Notes under the pieces: generated by a model | Told to the model about the DNA's origin: nothing | The model's database searches: none | Seen by the model: only the letters and a program-made list of their open reading frames with translations | Program-made: the position numbers and the translations under genes | In this document: piece by piece, positions 23,283 to 30,806 of the stretch | Numbering within the stretch: the first letter of the stretch is position 1 | How the letters are laid out: the number at the start of each line of letters is the position of its first letter | NCBI GenBank assembly: GCA_019117485.1 | Contig: DWZQ01000012.1 | Span: forward strand, 1-33,903 | DNA: 33,903 nt | Source: Candidatus Agathobaculum intestinipullorum | GTDB taxonomy: Bacteria > Bacillota > Clostridia > Oscillospirales > Butyricicoccaceae | Direction of reading: 5' to 3'

Positions 23283-25916
23283 ATGAAACTCATGGTGATC
23301 GATGGCAATAGCATTTTAAACCGCGCGTTTTACGGCGTGCGGCAGCTCTCCAACCACGAGGGGTTGCCGACCAATGCGGTGTATGGCTTTCTTGCCACGC
23401 TGTTCAAATTGCAGGATGATGAGCGCCCCGACCGCACGGTTGTCTGCTTTGATGTACGGGAAAAGACCTTCCGGCACCTGAAATTTGACTCCTATAAGGC
23501 GACACGAAAGGGCATGCCGGACGAGTTAGCCGCGCAGCTGCCTATCGTTAAGGATGTGCTGGACGCAATGGGGATCGTGCGCTGCGAACTGCCCGGCTAC
23601 GAAGCGGACGACCTGATCGGAACGATCAGCCGCCGCGCGGACGAGCATGGCGACCAGTGCGTCGTGGTCACGGGCGACCGCGACAGCTTGCAGCTGGTCG
23701 GCGGCGGCACAACCGTCCGGCTCGTGACGACCAAGATGGGGCAGACCACCTATGACAGTTACGATACCGCGGCGTTCCGTGAAAAGTACGGCTTCGACCC
23801 GATTTACCTGATCGACCTCAAGGCACTGATGGGTGACTCTTCGGACAATATCCCGGGTGTGCCCGGAATTGGGGAAAAGACGGCGATGCAGTTGTTGCAC
23901 GATTTCGGCTCGCTCGACGGCGTGTATCAGCATCTGGATGACCCGCGCATCAAAAAGGGGGCGCGCACCAAGCTGGAGGCGGGTGAGCAGTCGGCAAAAG
24001 ACAGCTACTGGCTGGCGACGATCGACCGGCATGCGCCGCTGGAGTTGGATGTGGAAAATTTGCCTGCGTCCCAGCCGGACGAACAGGGGTTATATGACCT
24101 GCTGACGCGGTTGGAGTTTAAAAACTTCATCAAGCGTCTGGGACTTAGCGGTGAACAGGCCGCGCCGCGTCTGCCCACCGTGCAGGCGCAGCGCATGGCG
24201 CAGGTGGCTGAAGCATTCACGCTGCTCGACGCGCTGACCGCCAGTGACCGCGTGTTCGCGGTCATATCGGAAACGCTGCGCGCGGTTTGCCTGCTGGACG
24301 GGGATACTGCGTCCGTGCTATTTGCGGATGATTTTGCGGAAGCGGAATGGGACGATCTCCTGCGCCGCTTGTTTGATGGCTCGATCGAGCTTACGCTGCA
24401 CGACGCGAAGCCGATCACGGCCGCGCTGCTCGCGCGCGGTATCGAACCGGACGGCATCCGCTTTGACACTTGCCTTGCGGCTTATGTAATCGACCCGACG
24501 CAGTCGGGATACGACCTTGCGCGCGTGGCGCTGGCTTACTGCAATACCGAATTGCCTGCGCTTGATTTGGATGATCCGGCGGCGGTGTCGCCGCTGGGCG
24601 GGCAAGACGCGACCATCGCGGCTTGTGCGCAGCACGCCGCGGCCATCCGCGCGATTTATACCGAAGCGGCGGAACAGATCGAGCAACTCGGCATGCGAAA
24701 GTTGTATTATGAGATCGAGCTGCCACTGACGCGCGTCTTGGCGGAGATGGAAGTGCTTGGCTGTGCGGTCGAGCCGGATGCACTGCGCGCTTTTGGAGAC
24801 AAGCTGGACGCGCGTATCCGCGAGCTGGTGGCGCAAATCTATCGTGACGCGGATGGGGAGTTTAACATCAATAGCCCCAAGCAGCTGGGCGAGGTACTGT
24901 TCGATAAGCTGCACCTGCCCGCGCCGAAAAAGACCAAGACCGGCTATTCGACGAGTGCGGACGTTTTGGAGCGTCTGGCCGAAGATCACCCGATCGTCAG
25001 CCGGATTCTGGAATACCGCCAGCTGAGCAAGCTGAAAAGCACCTATGTCGAGGGGCTTTTAAAGGTCATCAGCCCCAAGGACGGTCGCATCCACACGCAT
25101 TTCCAGCAGACCGTCACCGCAACCGGCCGTCTGTCCTCGACCGACCCTAATTTACAGAACATTCCGGTGCGCACCGAACTCGGACGCGAACTGCGCCGCA
25201 TGTTTGTCGCGCCGGACGATGATCATGTGCTGATCGACGCGGACTATTCGCAGATCGAGCTGCGCGTGCTCGCGCATATCTCGCAGGATCAGCACATGAT
25301 CGAAGCGTTCCGCGCGGGGCAGGATATCCACGCCGCAACTGCGGCCAAAGTCTACCATGTGCCGCTGGACGAGGTCACGCCGCAGATGCGATCTTCGTGT
25401 AAGGCGGTCAACTTTGGCATCGTGTATGGCATTTCGGACTTTTCGCTGGCGCAGGATATTGGTGTGACGCGCAAGGAGGCGGGCGAGTTTATCCGCACTT
25501 ATCTGGAGACTTATCCGGGCGTCGCAAAATATATGGAGGACATCAAGTCCAGCGCTAAGGAAAAGGGATATGTGACTACTCTGTTCGGCCGCCGGCGTGC
25601 GCTGCCTGAACTGCAAAGCCGCAACTTCAATATCCGTTCGTTTGGCGAACGTGTGGCGATGAATACGCCGATCCAAGGCACAGCAGCGGATATCATCAAG
25701 ATCGCCATGGTGCGTGTGCGTGACCGTCTGCTGCGTGAGGGGCTGGAAAGCCGTCTGATTTTGCAGGTGCACGACGAGTTGATCCTCGAAGCGCCCAAGG
25801 CGGAGCAGGAAGTCGCGATGCGACTGCTGCGCGAGGAGATGGAGGCGGCTTTCCCAATGGATGCGCCGCTAGTGGCCGAGGCCAAGGCAGGCCATAGCTG
25901 GTACGACACCAAATAA
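23283..25916 (+). CDS. polA: DNA polymerase I
   Basis: An 877-residue family A polymerase for Okazaki-fragment processing and repair. The 5'-3' exonuclease domain (1 to about 290) is intact (VIDGNS, YEADDLIG, GDRDSLQL, GDSSDNIPGVPGIG). The polymerase domain holds motif A (DADYSQIELR), motif B (KAVNFGIVYG) and motif C (LQVHDEL). In the central proofreading-like domain the DxE motif is absent (FAVISETLRA where FDTET-like residues are expected), so 3'-5' proofreading is probably lost, as in Bacillus and Thermus enzymes. The start chosen is ATG 23283, 8 nt after TGAGGA; a second Met four codons later is possible. Confidence 0.96.
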   Translation: MKLMVIDGNSILNRAFYGVRQLSNHEGLPTNAVYGFLATLFKLQDDERPDRTVVCFDVREKTFRHLKFDSYKATRKGMPDELAAQLPIVKDVLDAMGIVRCELPGYEADDLIGTISRRADEHGDQCVVVTGDRDSLQLVGGGTTVRLVTTKMGQTTYDSYDTAAFREKYGFDPIYLIDLKALMGDSSDNIPGVPGIGEKTAMQLLHDFGSLDGVYQHLDDPRIKKGARTKLEAGEQSAKDSYWLATIDRHAPLELDVENLPASQPDEQGLYDLLTRLEFKNFIKRLGLSGEQAAPRLPTVQAQRMAQVAEAFTLLDALTASDRVFAVISETLRAVCLLDGDTASVLFADDFAEAEWDDLLRRLFDGSIELTLHDAKPITAALLARGIEPDGIRFDTCLAAYVIDPTQSGYDLARVALAYCNTELPALDLDDPAAVSPLGGQDATIAACAQHAAAIRAIYTEAAEQIEQLGMRKLYYEIELPLTRVLAEMEVLGCAVEPDALRAFGDKLDARIRELVAQIYRDADGEFNINSPKQLGEVLFDKLHLPAPKKTKTGYSTSADVLERLAEDHPIVSRILEYRQLSKLKSTYVEGLLKVISPKDGRIHTHFQQTVTATGRLSSTDPNLQNIPVRTELGRELRRMFVAPDDDHVLIDADYSQIELRVLAHISQDQHMIEAFRAGQDIHAATAAKVYHVPLDEVTPQMRSSCKAVNFGIVYGISDFSLAQDIGVTRKEAGEFIRTYLETYPGVAKYMEDIKSSAKEKGYVTTLFGRRRALPELQSRNFNIRSFGERVAMNTPIQGTAADIIKIAMVRVRDRLLREGLESRLILQVHDELILEAPKAEQEVAMRLLREEMEAAFPMDAPLVAEAKAGHSWYDTK

Positions 25917-25985
25917 GGTTTATAACCGGCAAGCAATCGTGGGGTGGACAGAGCCAATATATAGGAATGTAGGCAATCGATATGG

Positions 25986-26024
25986 AAAAGGCAGCCGTCG
26001 TATGGAACGACGGCCGCCTTTTTG
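25986..26024 (+). terminator. Terminator of polA
   Basis: AAAAGGC-A-GCCGTCGT pairs with ACGACGGC-C-GCCTTTTT with one internal mismatch, ending in a T-run 70 bp after polA. Bases 25917-25985 show no other structure. Confidence 0.88.
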
Positions 26025-26156
26025 TCTACACATGACAGGCAAAAGGTAATATATCCTGTGAAGGTGATAGCTGGGGATGCAGGAATGGTTTGCTTCCGTC
26101 TGGTACGTAAATATGCGCTTAATACAACGGGATGTGGGCTTTTCTGTCGAATTTCA

Positions 26157-26185
26157 TGGACATAACAATGAAGTTGTGATATACT
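26157..26185 (+). promoter_or_regulatory. Upstream promoter of the rrf2-rubrerythrin operon
   Basis: TGGACA (26157-26162) and TATACT (26180-26185) are 17 bp apart. It lies 94 bp upstream of a second, perfect promoter. No ORF with a ribosome binding site is seen between them. The stretch 26025-26156 holds nothing I can identify. Confidence 0.5.
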
Positions 26186-26229
26186 AACACTGTCAAGTCA
26201 TGCAGTGACCAATTTTACCAACGCTTATT

Positions 26230-26244
26230 TGAGAATTGTTATCA
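26230..26244. promoter_or_regulatory. Fur/PerR-type operator
   Basis: TGAGAATTGTTATCA differs from the Fur-family 7-1-7 palindrome TGATAAT-N-ATTATCA by one base in each arm, and flanking T and A extend the symmetry. It lies between the two promoters of an operon encoding a rubrerythrin, a known PerR target in clostridia. PerR, Fur and Zur cannot be told apart from the site alone. Confidence 0.55.
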
Positions 26245-26278
26245 AATAAAAATTTATACTTATTTTTAATTTTACCTA

Positions 26279-26307
26279 TTGACATTTTGTCGAGAAAATA
26301 TTATACT
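26279..26307 (+). promoter_or_regulatory. Main promoter of rrf2-rubrerythrin with an internal palindrome
   Basis: A perfect TTGACA (26279-26284) and TATACT (26302-26307) are 17 bp apart. The spacer holds ATTTT-GTCGAG-AAAAT (26284-26299), an inverted repeat well placed to be the operator of the Rrf2 protein encoded next. Confidence 0.88.
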
Positions 26308-26341
26308 GAGGATGTTCCGAAAGAAGAAAGGGAGGAACGGC

Positions 26342-26752
26342 TTGAGAATCACACATGAAGCGGATTATGCAATTCGTGTGACCTATTGTTTGGCGCTTGC
26401 AGGCGGTAAGCAATGCGCAAAGGATGTAGCAGAAACGGCGGGTGTAACACTCCGTTTTGCACTGAAAATCCTGCGCAAGCTGACGCAGTGCGGCATCACC
26501 AAGTCTTACAAAGGCGTGGCAGGCGGATATGAGCTAAATCGGTCGCCTTCCGAAATCACACTCGGCGAAATCATTGAATGTATTGATGGGCCGATCGCGA
26601 TTAACCACTGTCTTGCCAATGAGTTTCAATGCACCCGTGTAGGCAATCGGAAAGAATGCGATTTCCATCGTGTGTTCTCCGAGATCAACCGGTCTCTGCG
26701 GGAACAGCTGTGTTCCATTACGATGGATCGTTTCCTTCCGTCCCCCAAATAA
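26342..26752 (+). CDS. Rrf2 family transcriptional regulator, probably Fe-S containing
   Basis: A 136-residue winged-helix regulator. The N-terminus MRITHEADYAIRVTYCLA and the recognition region VTLRFALKILRKLTQCGI are typical of the family. Cys90, Cys97 and Cys106, near the position of the cluster ligands in IscR and NsrR, suggest an oxygen-, NO- or iron-sensing Fe-S cluster. The start is TTG 26342, 6 nt after GGGAGG; the ATG 30 bp earlier lies at the transcription start and would add residues foreign to the family. It precedes the rubrerythrin gene by 31 bp and likely controls it and itself. Confidence 0.88.
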   Translation: MRITHEADYAIRVTYCLALAGGKQCAKDVAETAGVTLRFALKILRKLTQCGITKSYKGVAGGYELNRSPSEITLGEIIECIDGPIAINHCLANEFQCTRVGNRKECDFHRVFSEINRSLREQLCSITMDRFLPSPK

Positions 26753-26783
26753 CAACAAAAAAGGATATTAGGAGGAAAAAATC

Positions 26784-27326
26784 ATGAAGAAGTTTGTTTG
26801 CACCGTTTGCGGTTATGTTCACGAAGGCGACGCAGCTCCGGCGGAGTGCCCGATCTGCCACGCTCCTGCTGAGAAGTTCAAGGAACAGTCCGGTGAGAAG
26901 ACCTGGGCGGCTGAGCATGTTGTAGGCGTAGCACAGGGTGCGCCGCAGGAGATCATCGACGGCCTGCGCATGAACTTTGAGGGCGAGTGCTCTGAGGTTG
27001 GTATGTATCTGGCGATGGCGCGTGTTGCGCACCGCGAGGGCTACCCGGAGATCGGCCTGTACTGGGAGAAGGCTGCTTACGAGGAAGCCGAGCATGCTGC
27101 CAAGTTCGCTGAGCTGCTGGGTGAGGTGCTGACCGACTCCACCAAGAAGAACCTCGAGATGCGTGTGGACGCTGAGAACGGCGCAACTGCTGGCAAGTTC
27201 GAGCTGGCGAAGCTGGCGAAGCAGCACAACCTCGATGCGATCCATGATACCGTACATGAGATGGCTCGCGACGAGGCTCGTCACGGCAAGGCTTTCGAGG
27301 GCCTGCTCGCTCGTTACTTCGGCTAA
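26784..27326 (+). CDS. rbr: Reverse-type rubrerythrin (N-terminal rubredoxin domain)
   Basis: A 180-residue peroxide-scavenging enzyme. The rubredoxin-like Fe(Cys)4 domain is at the N-terminus ([10 protein letters not shown] at 6-15 and CPICHAP at 22-28), followed by the diiron four-helix domain with ExxH-type motifs ([37 protein letters not shown]). This order is the reverse of classical rubrerythrin and is typical of clostridial revRbr proteins, which use NADH via a partner to reduce H2O2 and O2. The start is ATG 26784 after TTAGGAGG. It shares an operon with the Rrf2 regulator. GC-optimised codons suggest high expression. Confidence 0.95.
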   Translation: MKKFVCTVCGYVHEGDAAPAECPICHAPAEKFKEQSGEKTWAAEHVVGVAQGAPQEIIDGLRMNFEGECSEVGMYLAMARVAHREGYPEIGLYWEKAAYEEAEHAAKFAELLGEVLTDSTKKNLEMRVDAENGATAGKFELAKLAKQHNLDAIHDTVHEMARDEARHGKAFEGLLARYFG

Positions 27327-27346
27327 TTCACGATAGCAACATATTG

Positions 27347-27390
27347 AACCCCTTGACAGTAGGAAAACCCCTCTGTCAAGGGGTTTTCTG
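27347..27390 (+). terminator. Terminator of the rubrerythrin operon
   Basis: AACCCCTTGACAG and CTGTCAAGGGGTT make a perfect 13-bp stem. A competing inner stem AAAACCCC/GGGGTTTT (27364-27387) overlaps its 3' arm. TTTTCTGTATTT follows. Confidence 0.82.
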
Positions 27391-27399
27391 TATTTCATG

Positions 27400-27482
27400 C
27401 TCTATAATTTGTGGGGTTATCCCCTTGGACGAACGGTTGCAACAGGAAACGGCATGACTGGAGCCATGCCGTTTCTATAGAG
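27400..27482. other. Compact nested inverted-repeat structure in a gene-free gap
   Basis: An outer CTCTATA/TATAGAG stem encloses GGGG-TTAT-CCCC and a perfect 11-bp stem GAAACGGCATG/CATGCCGTTTC with an 8-nt loop. A TATAAT hexamer overlaps the left arm, without a good -35. It could be a structured RNA or the collapsed ends of an insertion element; no ORF is present. It lies between the rubrerythrin terminator and the element attachment site. The remainder of 27327-27637 shows no gene. Confidence 0.5.
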
Positions 27483-27560
27483 GTCAATATTATTTTTATA
27501 TTTTTTACCTGTTCGACGGAGGAGATGTGTGCAGAGAATGCACTACATCTGGAGAAAATG

Positions 27561-27589
27561 AAAAAACCCCCGAATTTTCGGGGGTTTTT
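27561..27589 (-). terminator. Terminator of the split tRNA-Gly locus
   Basis: AAAAACCCCCGA and TCGGGGGTTTTT pair around a short AT loop, with T-runs on both strands. It immediately follows the 3' tRNA fragment on the minus strand, so it probably terminated the tRNA transcript and now also serves the integrase. Confidence 0.88.
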
Positions 27590-27592
27590 GTT

Positions 27593-27617
27593 TGGAGCGG
27601 ATGATGGGAGTCGAACC
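27593..27617 (-). other. att: Attachment site: 3' end of a tRNA gene, probably tRNA-Gly
   Basis: On the minus strand the sequence GGTTCGACTCCCAT followed by CATCCGCTCCA is a T-loop, the 3' arm of the T-stem, and an acceptor strand with U73 and encoded CCA. No matching 5' half is present: the bases upstream are integrase DNA. The acceptor end CCGCTCCA with U73 fits clostridial tRNA-Gly. The intact tRNA should lie at the other end of the element, outside the window. Confidence 0.78.
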
Positions 27618-27637
27618 TGTGCAGAGGGCGCAGAATA

Positions 27638-28681
27638 TCAGGCGTTTTCGGTATCTGTGTTGCATTTCGTGTTGCATAATGCTTCAAAATAGCGGTCAAT
27701 TTGGTCATCAACGGCCTTGCGCTTGTCCGAAAAGGTGTGCTGGTAGACGGTTTGCAGCACGGCATTGGTTGACCAGCCGCCGCGCTCCATGGCGTACTTG
27801 TCCGGCACGCCCAGCTGCAACATGACCGAGGCGTTCAGATGTCGCAAATCGTGAAAGCGCATGTGAGGCAGCCCGGCCGCGGCGATCGCGGCAACAAAGC
27901 GGTTATAGATCACCGCGCCGCTTTCCTTGACGATTGGTTCGTCCGGCTTGCCCTTGCCGATCAGCTGCCGCAGATAGGGCGGCAGGCGCAGCCGCCGCGT
28001 GCTGGTGTACGTCTTCGTCTGCTCACGCACTTCCTCATGATCGCCAACATGCAGCACCGCGCGCCGGATCGTCAGAATGTCGCCGCTGATGTCGCCGTAG
28101 CGCAGGCCGCGCACCTCGCTCATGCGCAGCGACAGCCAGAGTGCCAGCAGGGAGGGCAGCTCGACCGACGTACCCTGCACGGCATGGATCACCTGCTCGG
28201 GGGTGGGCAGGGTGCGCAGCTGCCGCTTTTTGGCGGGCAGCGTGACGCGCAGCCGAAGGTCGGGCGCAAACATGGCGCACGCGGCTGAAATCAGGCCGTA
28301 TGCGTTGGCGACGGTCTTCGGCGAGCATTCTACCGCTTCGCGGTTGATCGCGCTTTGTACGGCTGCTGAATCCAGCGCAGCGAGCGACAGCTTTTGCAGC
28401 GCTCCAAACCGGTGCTTGGCAATCGACCGATAGGCCTGTACAGTCGTGGGGGAGAGCACATGCTCCTTGGAGTCGATGTACTGCTCAATGGCCTGCGCAA
28501 GCGTCAGCTCCGCGATAGTACTGTCTTTGCGTTTGCGGGTGAGGTATTCGCTGGCCAGAAACTCCGCAGTGCGTTTGTCCGGATCAGTAAAGGATTTATA
28601 TTGCCGTTTTCCCGCGGCATCTTTGCCAGTGTAGACCAGTACGCGGTAGTTGCCTGATGGTAATTTCTTTGCTGTTGCCAT
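27638..28681 (-). CDS. int: Tyrosine recombinase/integrase of the element
   Basis: A 347-residue integrase. An AP2-like N-terminal arm-binding domain (SGNYRVLVYTGKDAAGKRQYK, about 9-30) and a SAM-like core-binding domain (about 62-150) precede the catalytic domain. R186 (SLRMSEVRGL), K223, H277-x-x-R280 (HDLRH), W303 (GGWS) and Y313 (TVYQHT) form a complete active site. The start is ATG 28681, 8 nt after GGAGG. Its stop lies 21 bp from the tRNA 3' fragment, the standard int-att arrangement. A perfect LexA box sits 19 bp upstream of the start codon, so expression may rise during SOS. Confidence 0.95.
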   Translation of the reverse strand: MATAKKLPSGNYRVLVYTGKDAAGKRQYKSFTDPDKRTAEFLASEYLTRKRKDSTIAELTLAQAIEQYIDSKEHVLSPTTVQAYRSIAKHRFGALQKLSLAALDSAAVQSAINREAVECSPKTVANAYGLISAACAMFAPDLRLRVTLPAKKRQLRTLPTPEQVIHAVQGTSVELPSLLALWLSLRMSEVRGLRYGDISGDILTIRRAVLHVGDHEEVREQTKTYTSTRRLRLPPYLRQLIGKGKPDEPIVKESGAVIYNRFVAAIAAAGLPHMRFHDLRHLNASVMLQLGVPDKYAMERGGWSTNAVLQTVYQHTFSDKRKAVDDQIDRYFEALCNTKCNTDTENA

Positions 28682-28699
28682 TGCGAAAACCTCCAAAAA

Positions 28700-28713
28700 G
28701 GAACATTTGTTCG
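28700..28713. promoter_or_regulatory. lexA box: LexA (SOS) box upstream of the integrase
   Basis: On the minus strand CGAACAAATGTTCC fits the Bacillus-type SOS consensus CGAACRNRYGTTYC at every position. It lies between the Ltp terminator and the int ribosome binding site. Confidence 0.8.
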
Positions 28714-28726
28714 TGTTTAGTGGGTG

Positions 28727-28770
28727 AAAAAATGCAGACCACAACAAAACAGTGTTCGGTTGTGGTCTGC
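28727..28770 (-). terminator. Terminator between the Ltp-like gene and int
   Basis: GCAGACCACAAC and GTTGTGGTCTGC form a perfect 12-bp stem followed on the minus strand by ATTTTTTC, just after the stop codon of the Ltp-like gene. It isolates int, so int needs its own SOS-type promoter. Confidence 0.9.
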
Positions 28771-28778
28771 GGGGTTAT

Positions 28779-29315
28779 TTAGTATCCTGCGGCCGTGACG
28801 CCGTGTTCCGCTTGTTCTTGTGTAAAGCCCTCATACACGAGCTGATCGATCAGGCCTTGACGGGAGAACGACATCGTATCGAGATAAGTCTGGGCAGATT
28901 TTGCAGCCTGCTCATTCCAGTCTGCACCGCAGTTATCGGCTGCAAATGTCGCATCCTCGGTTGAGTATCCCTCATATTCCAGCTGCCCGATCAGGCCGCT
29001 GCGAGAAAACGCCATGAACGACAGATAATTTTCTGCTGCACCCAATGCGTTTTTTTGTCCCATGGTCATGGTGTCGGCGGGTTCTTCCGGTTCTTCAACC
29101 TGAACCGCAGTCGGTTCAGTCTGCTGTTCATCTTCTGGCTCGGTATCGGTCGGTTCGGTTGTGGTGGTCTGCGTTTGCTCGGCAGTCTGCTGGTCATCGC
29201 CCTTGGTTTCGATATCATCCGAAGGAGCAAACATGCCGATAACAAGCACGATTACGATTGCCCATACCCACCAGCGTTTGTAAAACGGTTTTTTGATCTT
29301 TGCTTTTTCTTCCAT
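28779..29315 (-). CDS. Membrane-anchored Ltp-like protein (two PF07553-type repeats), candidate superinfection exclusion factor
   Basis: A 178-residue protein: a short basic N-terminus, one membrane span (WWVWAIVIVLVIGMFA, about 15-31), a Thr/Glu/Gln-rich linker (about 35-83), and two tandem helical repeats of the Ltp type (NALGAAENYLSFMAFSRSGL and SAQTYLDTMSFSRQGL, each followed by a Tyr-Glu-Gly turn). In phage TP-J34, Ltp is a surface lipoprotein that blocks DNA injection by related phages. Here no lipobox cysteine is present, so the repeats are tethered by a transmembrane helix instead. The start is ATG 29315 after AAGGGGG. Its place next to int in the lysogeny module fits immunity to superinfection, though this role is inferred. 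Confidence 0.85.
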   Translation of the reverse strand: MEEKAKIKKPFYKRWWVWAIVIVLVIGMFAPSDDIETKGDDQQTAEQTQTTTTEPTDTEPEDEQQTEPTAVQVEEPEEPADTMTMGQKNALGAAENYLSFMAFSRSGLIGQLEYEGYSTEDATFAADNCGADWNEQAAKSAQTYLDTMSFSRQGLIDQLVYEGFTQEQAEHGVTAAGY

Positions 29316-29334
29316 GATAAATCCCCCTTAAAGA

Positions 29335-29362
29335 TTGACAAAATTAGCCAATCTCGTATAAT
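29335..29362 (+). promoter_or_regulatory. Promoter of a small RNA, divergent from the Ltp-like gene
   Basis: A perfect TTGACA (29335-29340) and a perfect TATAAT (29357-29362) are 16 bp apart, pointing to the plus strand, where no protein gene lies. Confidence 0.85.
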
Positions 29363-29368
29363 GATATT

Positions 29369-29435
29369 GGAGGACATGTGAGACACTCCATCTTTGCCCG
29401 TTCCGGTGGTAGCGCACTGGGGCGGGCGCTTTTTA
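29369..29435 (+). ncRNA. Candidate small RNA of about 66 nt
   Basis: From the consensus promoter the transcript would start near 29369 and end at a strong intrinsic terminator: GCCCGTTCCGGTG pairs with CACTGGGGCGGGC (G-U pairs included) and GCTTTTT follows. The body begins GGAGGACATGTGAGACACTCC, in which GGAG can pair with CTCC, and holds a start-stop (ATG TGA) after GGAGG. It touches only the last three bases of the convergent gene. No RNA family is recognised. Confidence 0.65.
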
Positions 29436-30698
29436 TGAAACCGACATGCAGACGATCAGCCAAATAACAAGAAACACCAAAGCAGCGATAACGGCTTTGC
29501 GTTTATAGAATGGTGTAACCGGTTGATTATTTTGCTGTTCTTTGAACGTTCGAGGCAGGGTGCTCAACCATATGCCGCACAGGTAAACGATAGTACTAAC
29601 AATTGGGGATGCCAGCATAAGGACAGCGGCCATAATGCAAATCAAAGGTGCAAACACTCGAGTAATTTTCATAGAAAGTTTATAGCCCTTTGGGTTCTTT
29701 TCATAAGCTGCCATCATGGCATCAACTGGCTCAACCGGTGTTTTGGATTCGGCAGCAGTTGGTTTTTTAGCAGGTGGTGTATAGGCTACTGGCTTACGAG
29801 GTGGATACTTTGCATGCTCTTTTTTTGCTGGCGCAGCATCCGATGCCATAGGTTTTTCAGTGGGCGGTGTATATGCTACTGGCTTACGGGGAGGGTATTT
29901 TACGCGTTCCTTTTTTGCCGATACACTTACAGTGTCTCGGGTTTTATCTGCTATGGTCTGTGAGATGTCCGGCAGCGTAAGCGTGATAGATGTCCCTGAG
30001 CTCTGTCGTGGGCGAGCAAGTACTTTTGCATATTCGTTTAGTCTGGCTTGTATGATGGAATCATCCCACAGCTTTTGAAGTCCCATATAATTAGCCGCCT
30101 GCTCTAATGTGACAACTTTATAGCCGGATTCGCGTCGGTAGGAAAAATCATCATCTGTATAGTACCGGTAGTCTGCCATGATAGCATATTTTGCACTTTT
30201 GGCAGCAGTTTTGTAAAGCCTGCCACCGTGTTCGTCACACTTCTTTGCGATAGCAGAAGTAAGTTTGGAGAATTTCTTTTGCAGGTCAGCATCCGGGCTG
30301 CCTTGTATGTAGCACCAGTAGATATCATCCGTGATTGGGTCGGCATTCACGCCAGCCAATAACTGTTGCGCATGTCGTTGATTATATTCATCACGTTCAA
30401 TCCGATGTCGTTCAACGACTTCGATTGCGGCTTTCTGGCGATCATGCAGGAAGTCCATCAGCTCATGGTAGTCGGATGGATCAACCCAAAAGGTATAGTC
30501 TGACAGGTGCACTCGGTAGTATAGCCCATCCGAACTTTTCCCGGTTTCCCCTACATGACCGCAGTATCCGCGTTGTCGATGGCCGTTGATTTCAATACTC
30601 TCTACATCGTCCAGCGGAAATACAACGTCAGCACTGCCGATATCTTTACCATATGCCTTTACATAGTCGAAATGATAATTGTTTCGGTTAGAAGCCAT
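29433..30698 (-). CDS. Element-encoded protein with BRCT-like domain and two C-terminal membrane spans
   Basis: A 421-residue protein of unknown function. After a basic/aromatic N-terminal region (1-120) comes a segment (about 126-207) that resembles a BRCT fold in its spacing: DDIYWCYIQG, a helix ending in CDEHGGRLYKTAAKSAKYAIMA, then GYKVVTLEQAANYMGL. The middle carries two copies of KYPPRKPVAYTPP (about 270-335), and the C-terminus has two hydrophobic spans (about 355-390 and 400-418). A BRCT-like module joined to a membrane anchor is unusual. The start is ATG 30698 after AAAAGGAG. It is divergent from an SOS-controlled small ORF. The BRCT call is by eye and needs a profile search. Confidence 0.7.
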   Translation of the reverse strand: MASNRNNYHFDYVKAYGKDIGSADVVFPLDDVESIEINGHRQRGYCGHVGETGKSSDGLYYRVHLSDYTFWVDPSDYHELMDFLHDRQKAAIEVVERHRIERDEYNQRHAQQLLAGVNADPITDDIYWCYIQGSPDADLQKKFSKLTSAIAKKCDEHGGRLYKTAAKSAKYAIMADYRYYTDDDFSYRRESGYKVVTLEQAANYMGLQKLWDDSIIQARLNEYAKVLARPRQSSGTSITLTLPDISQTIADKTRDTVSVSAKKERVKYPPRKPVAYTPPTEKPMASDAAPAKKEHAKYPPRKPVAYTPPAKKPTAAESKTPVEPVDAMMAAYEKNPKGYKLSMKITRVFAPLICIMAAVLMLASPIVSTIVYLCGIWLSTLPRTFKEQQNNQPVTPFYKRKAVIAALVFLVIWLIVCMSVS

Positions 30699-30770
30699 CG
30701 CGGTCAGCTCCTTTTGGTGTCCGATTTGAACACCGAGATTTTCAATGATATGCAATATATTGATTTACCC

Positions 30771-30799
30771 TTGCCAAAACCCAAGATGTGGTGTATTAT
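30771..30799 (+). promoter_or_regulatory. SOS-controlled promoter facing the repressor gene
   Basis: TTGCCA (30771-30776) and TATTAT (30794-30799) are 17 bp apart. The start of transcription (about 30806) abuts a LexA-like box. The transcript runs into the repressor gene from its 3' end. Confidence 0.7.
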
Positions 30800-30806
30800 T
30801 GAAACA

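Noticed and set aside
27638-27765. A complete tRNA gene beside the integrase
   Set aside because: Only the 3' half is present; the bases that would form the 5' T-stem arm and the rest of the cloverleaf are integrase coding sequence.
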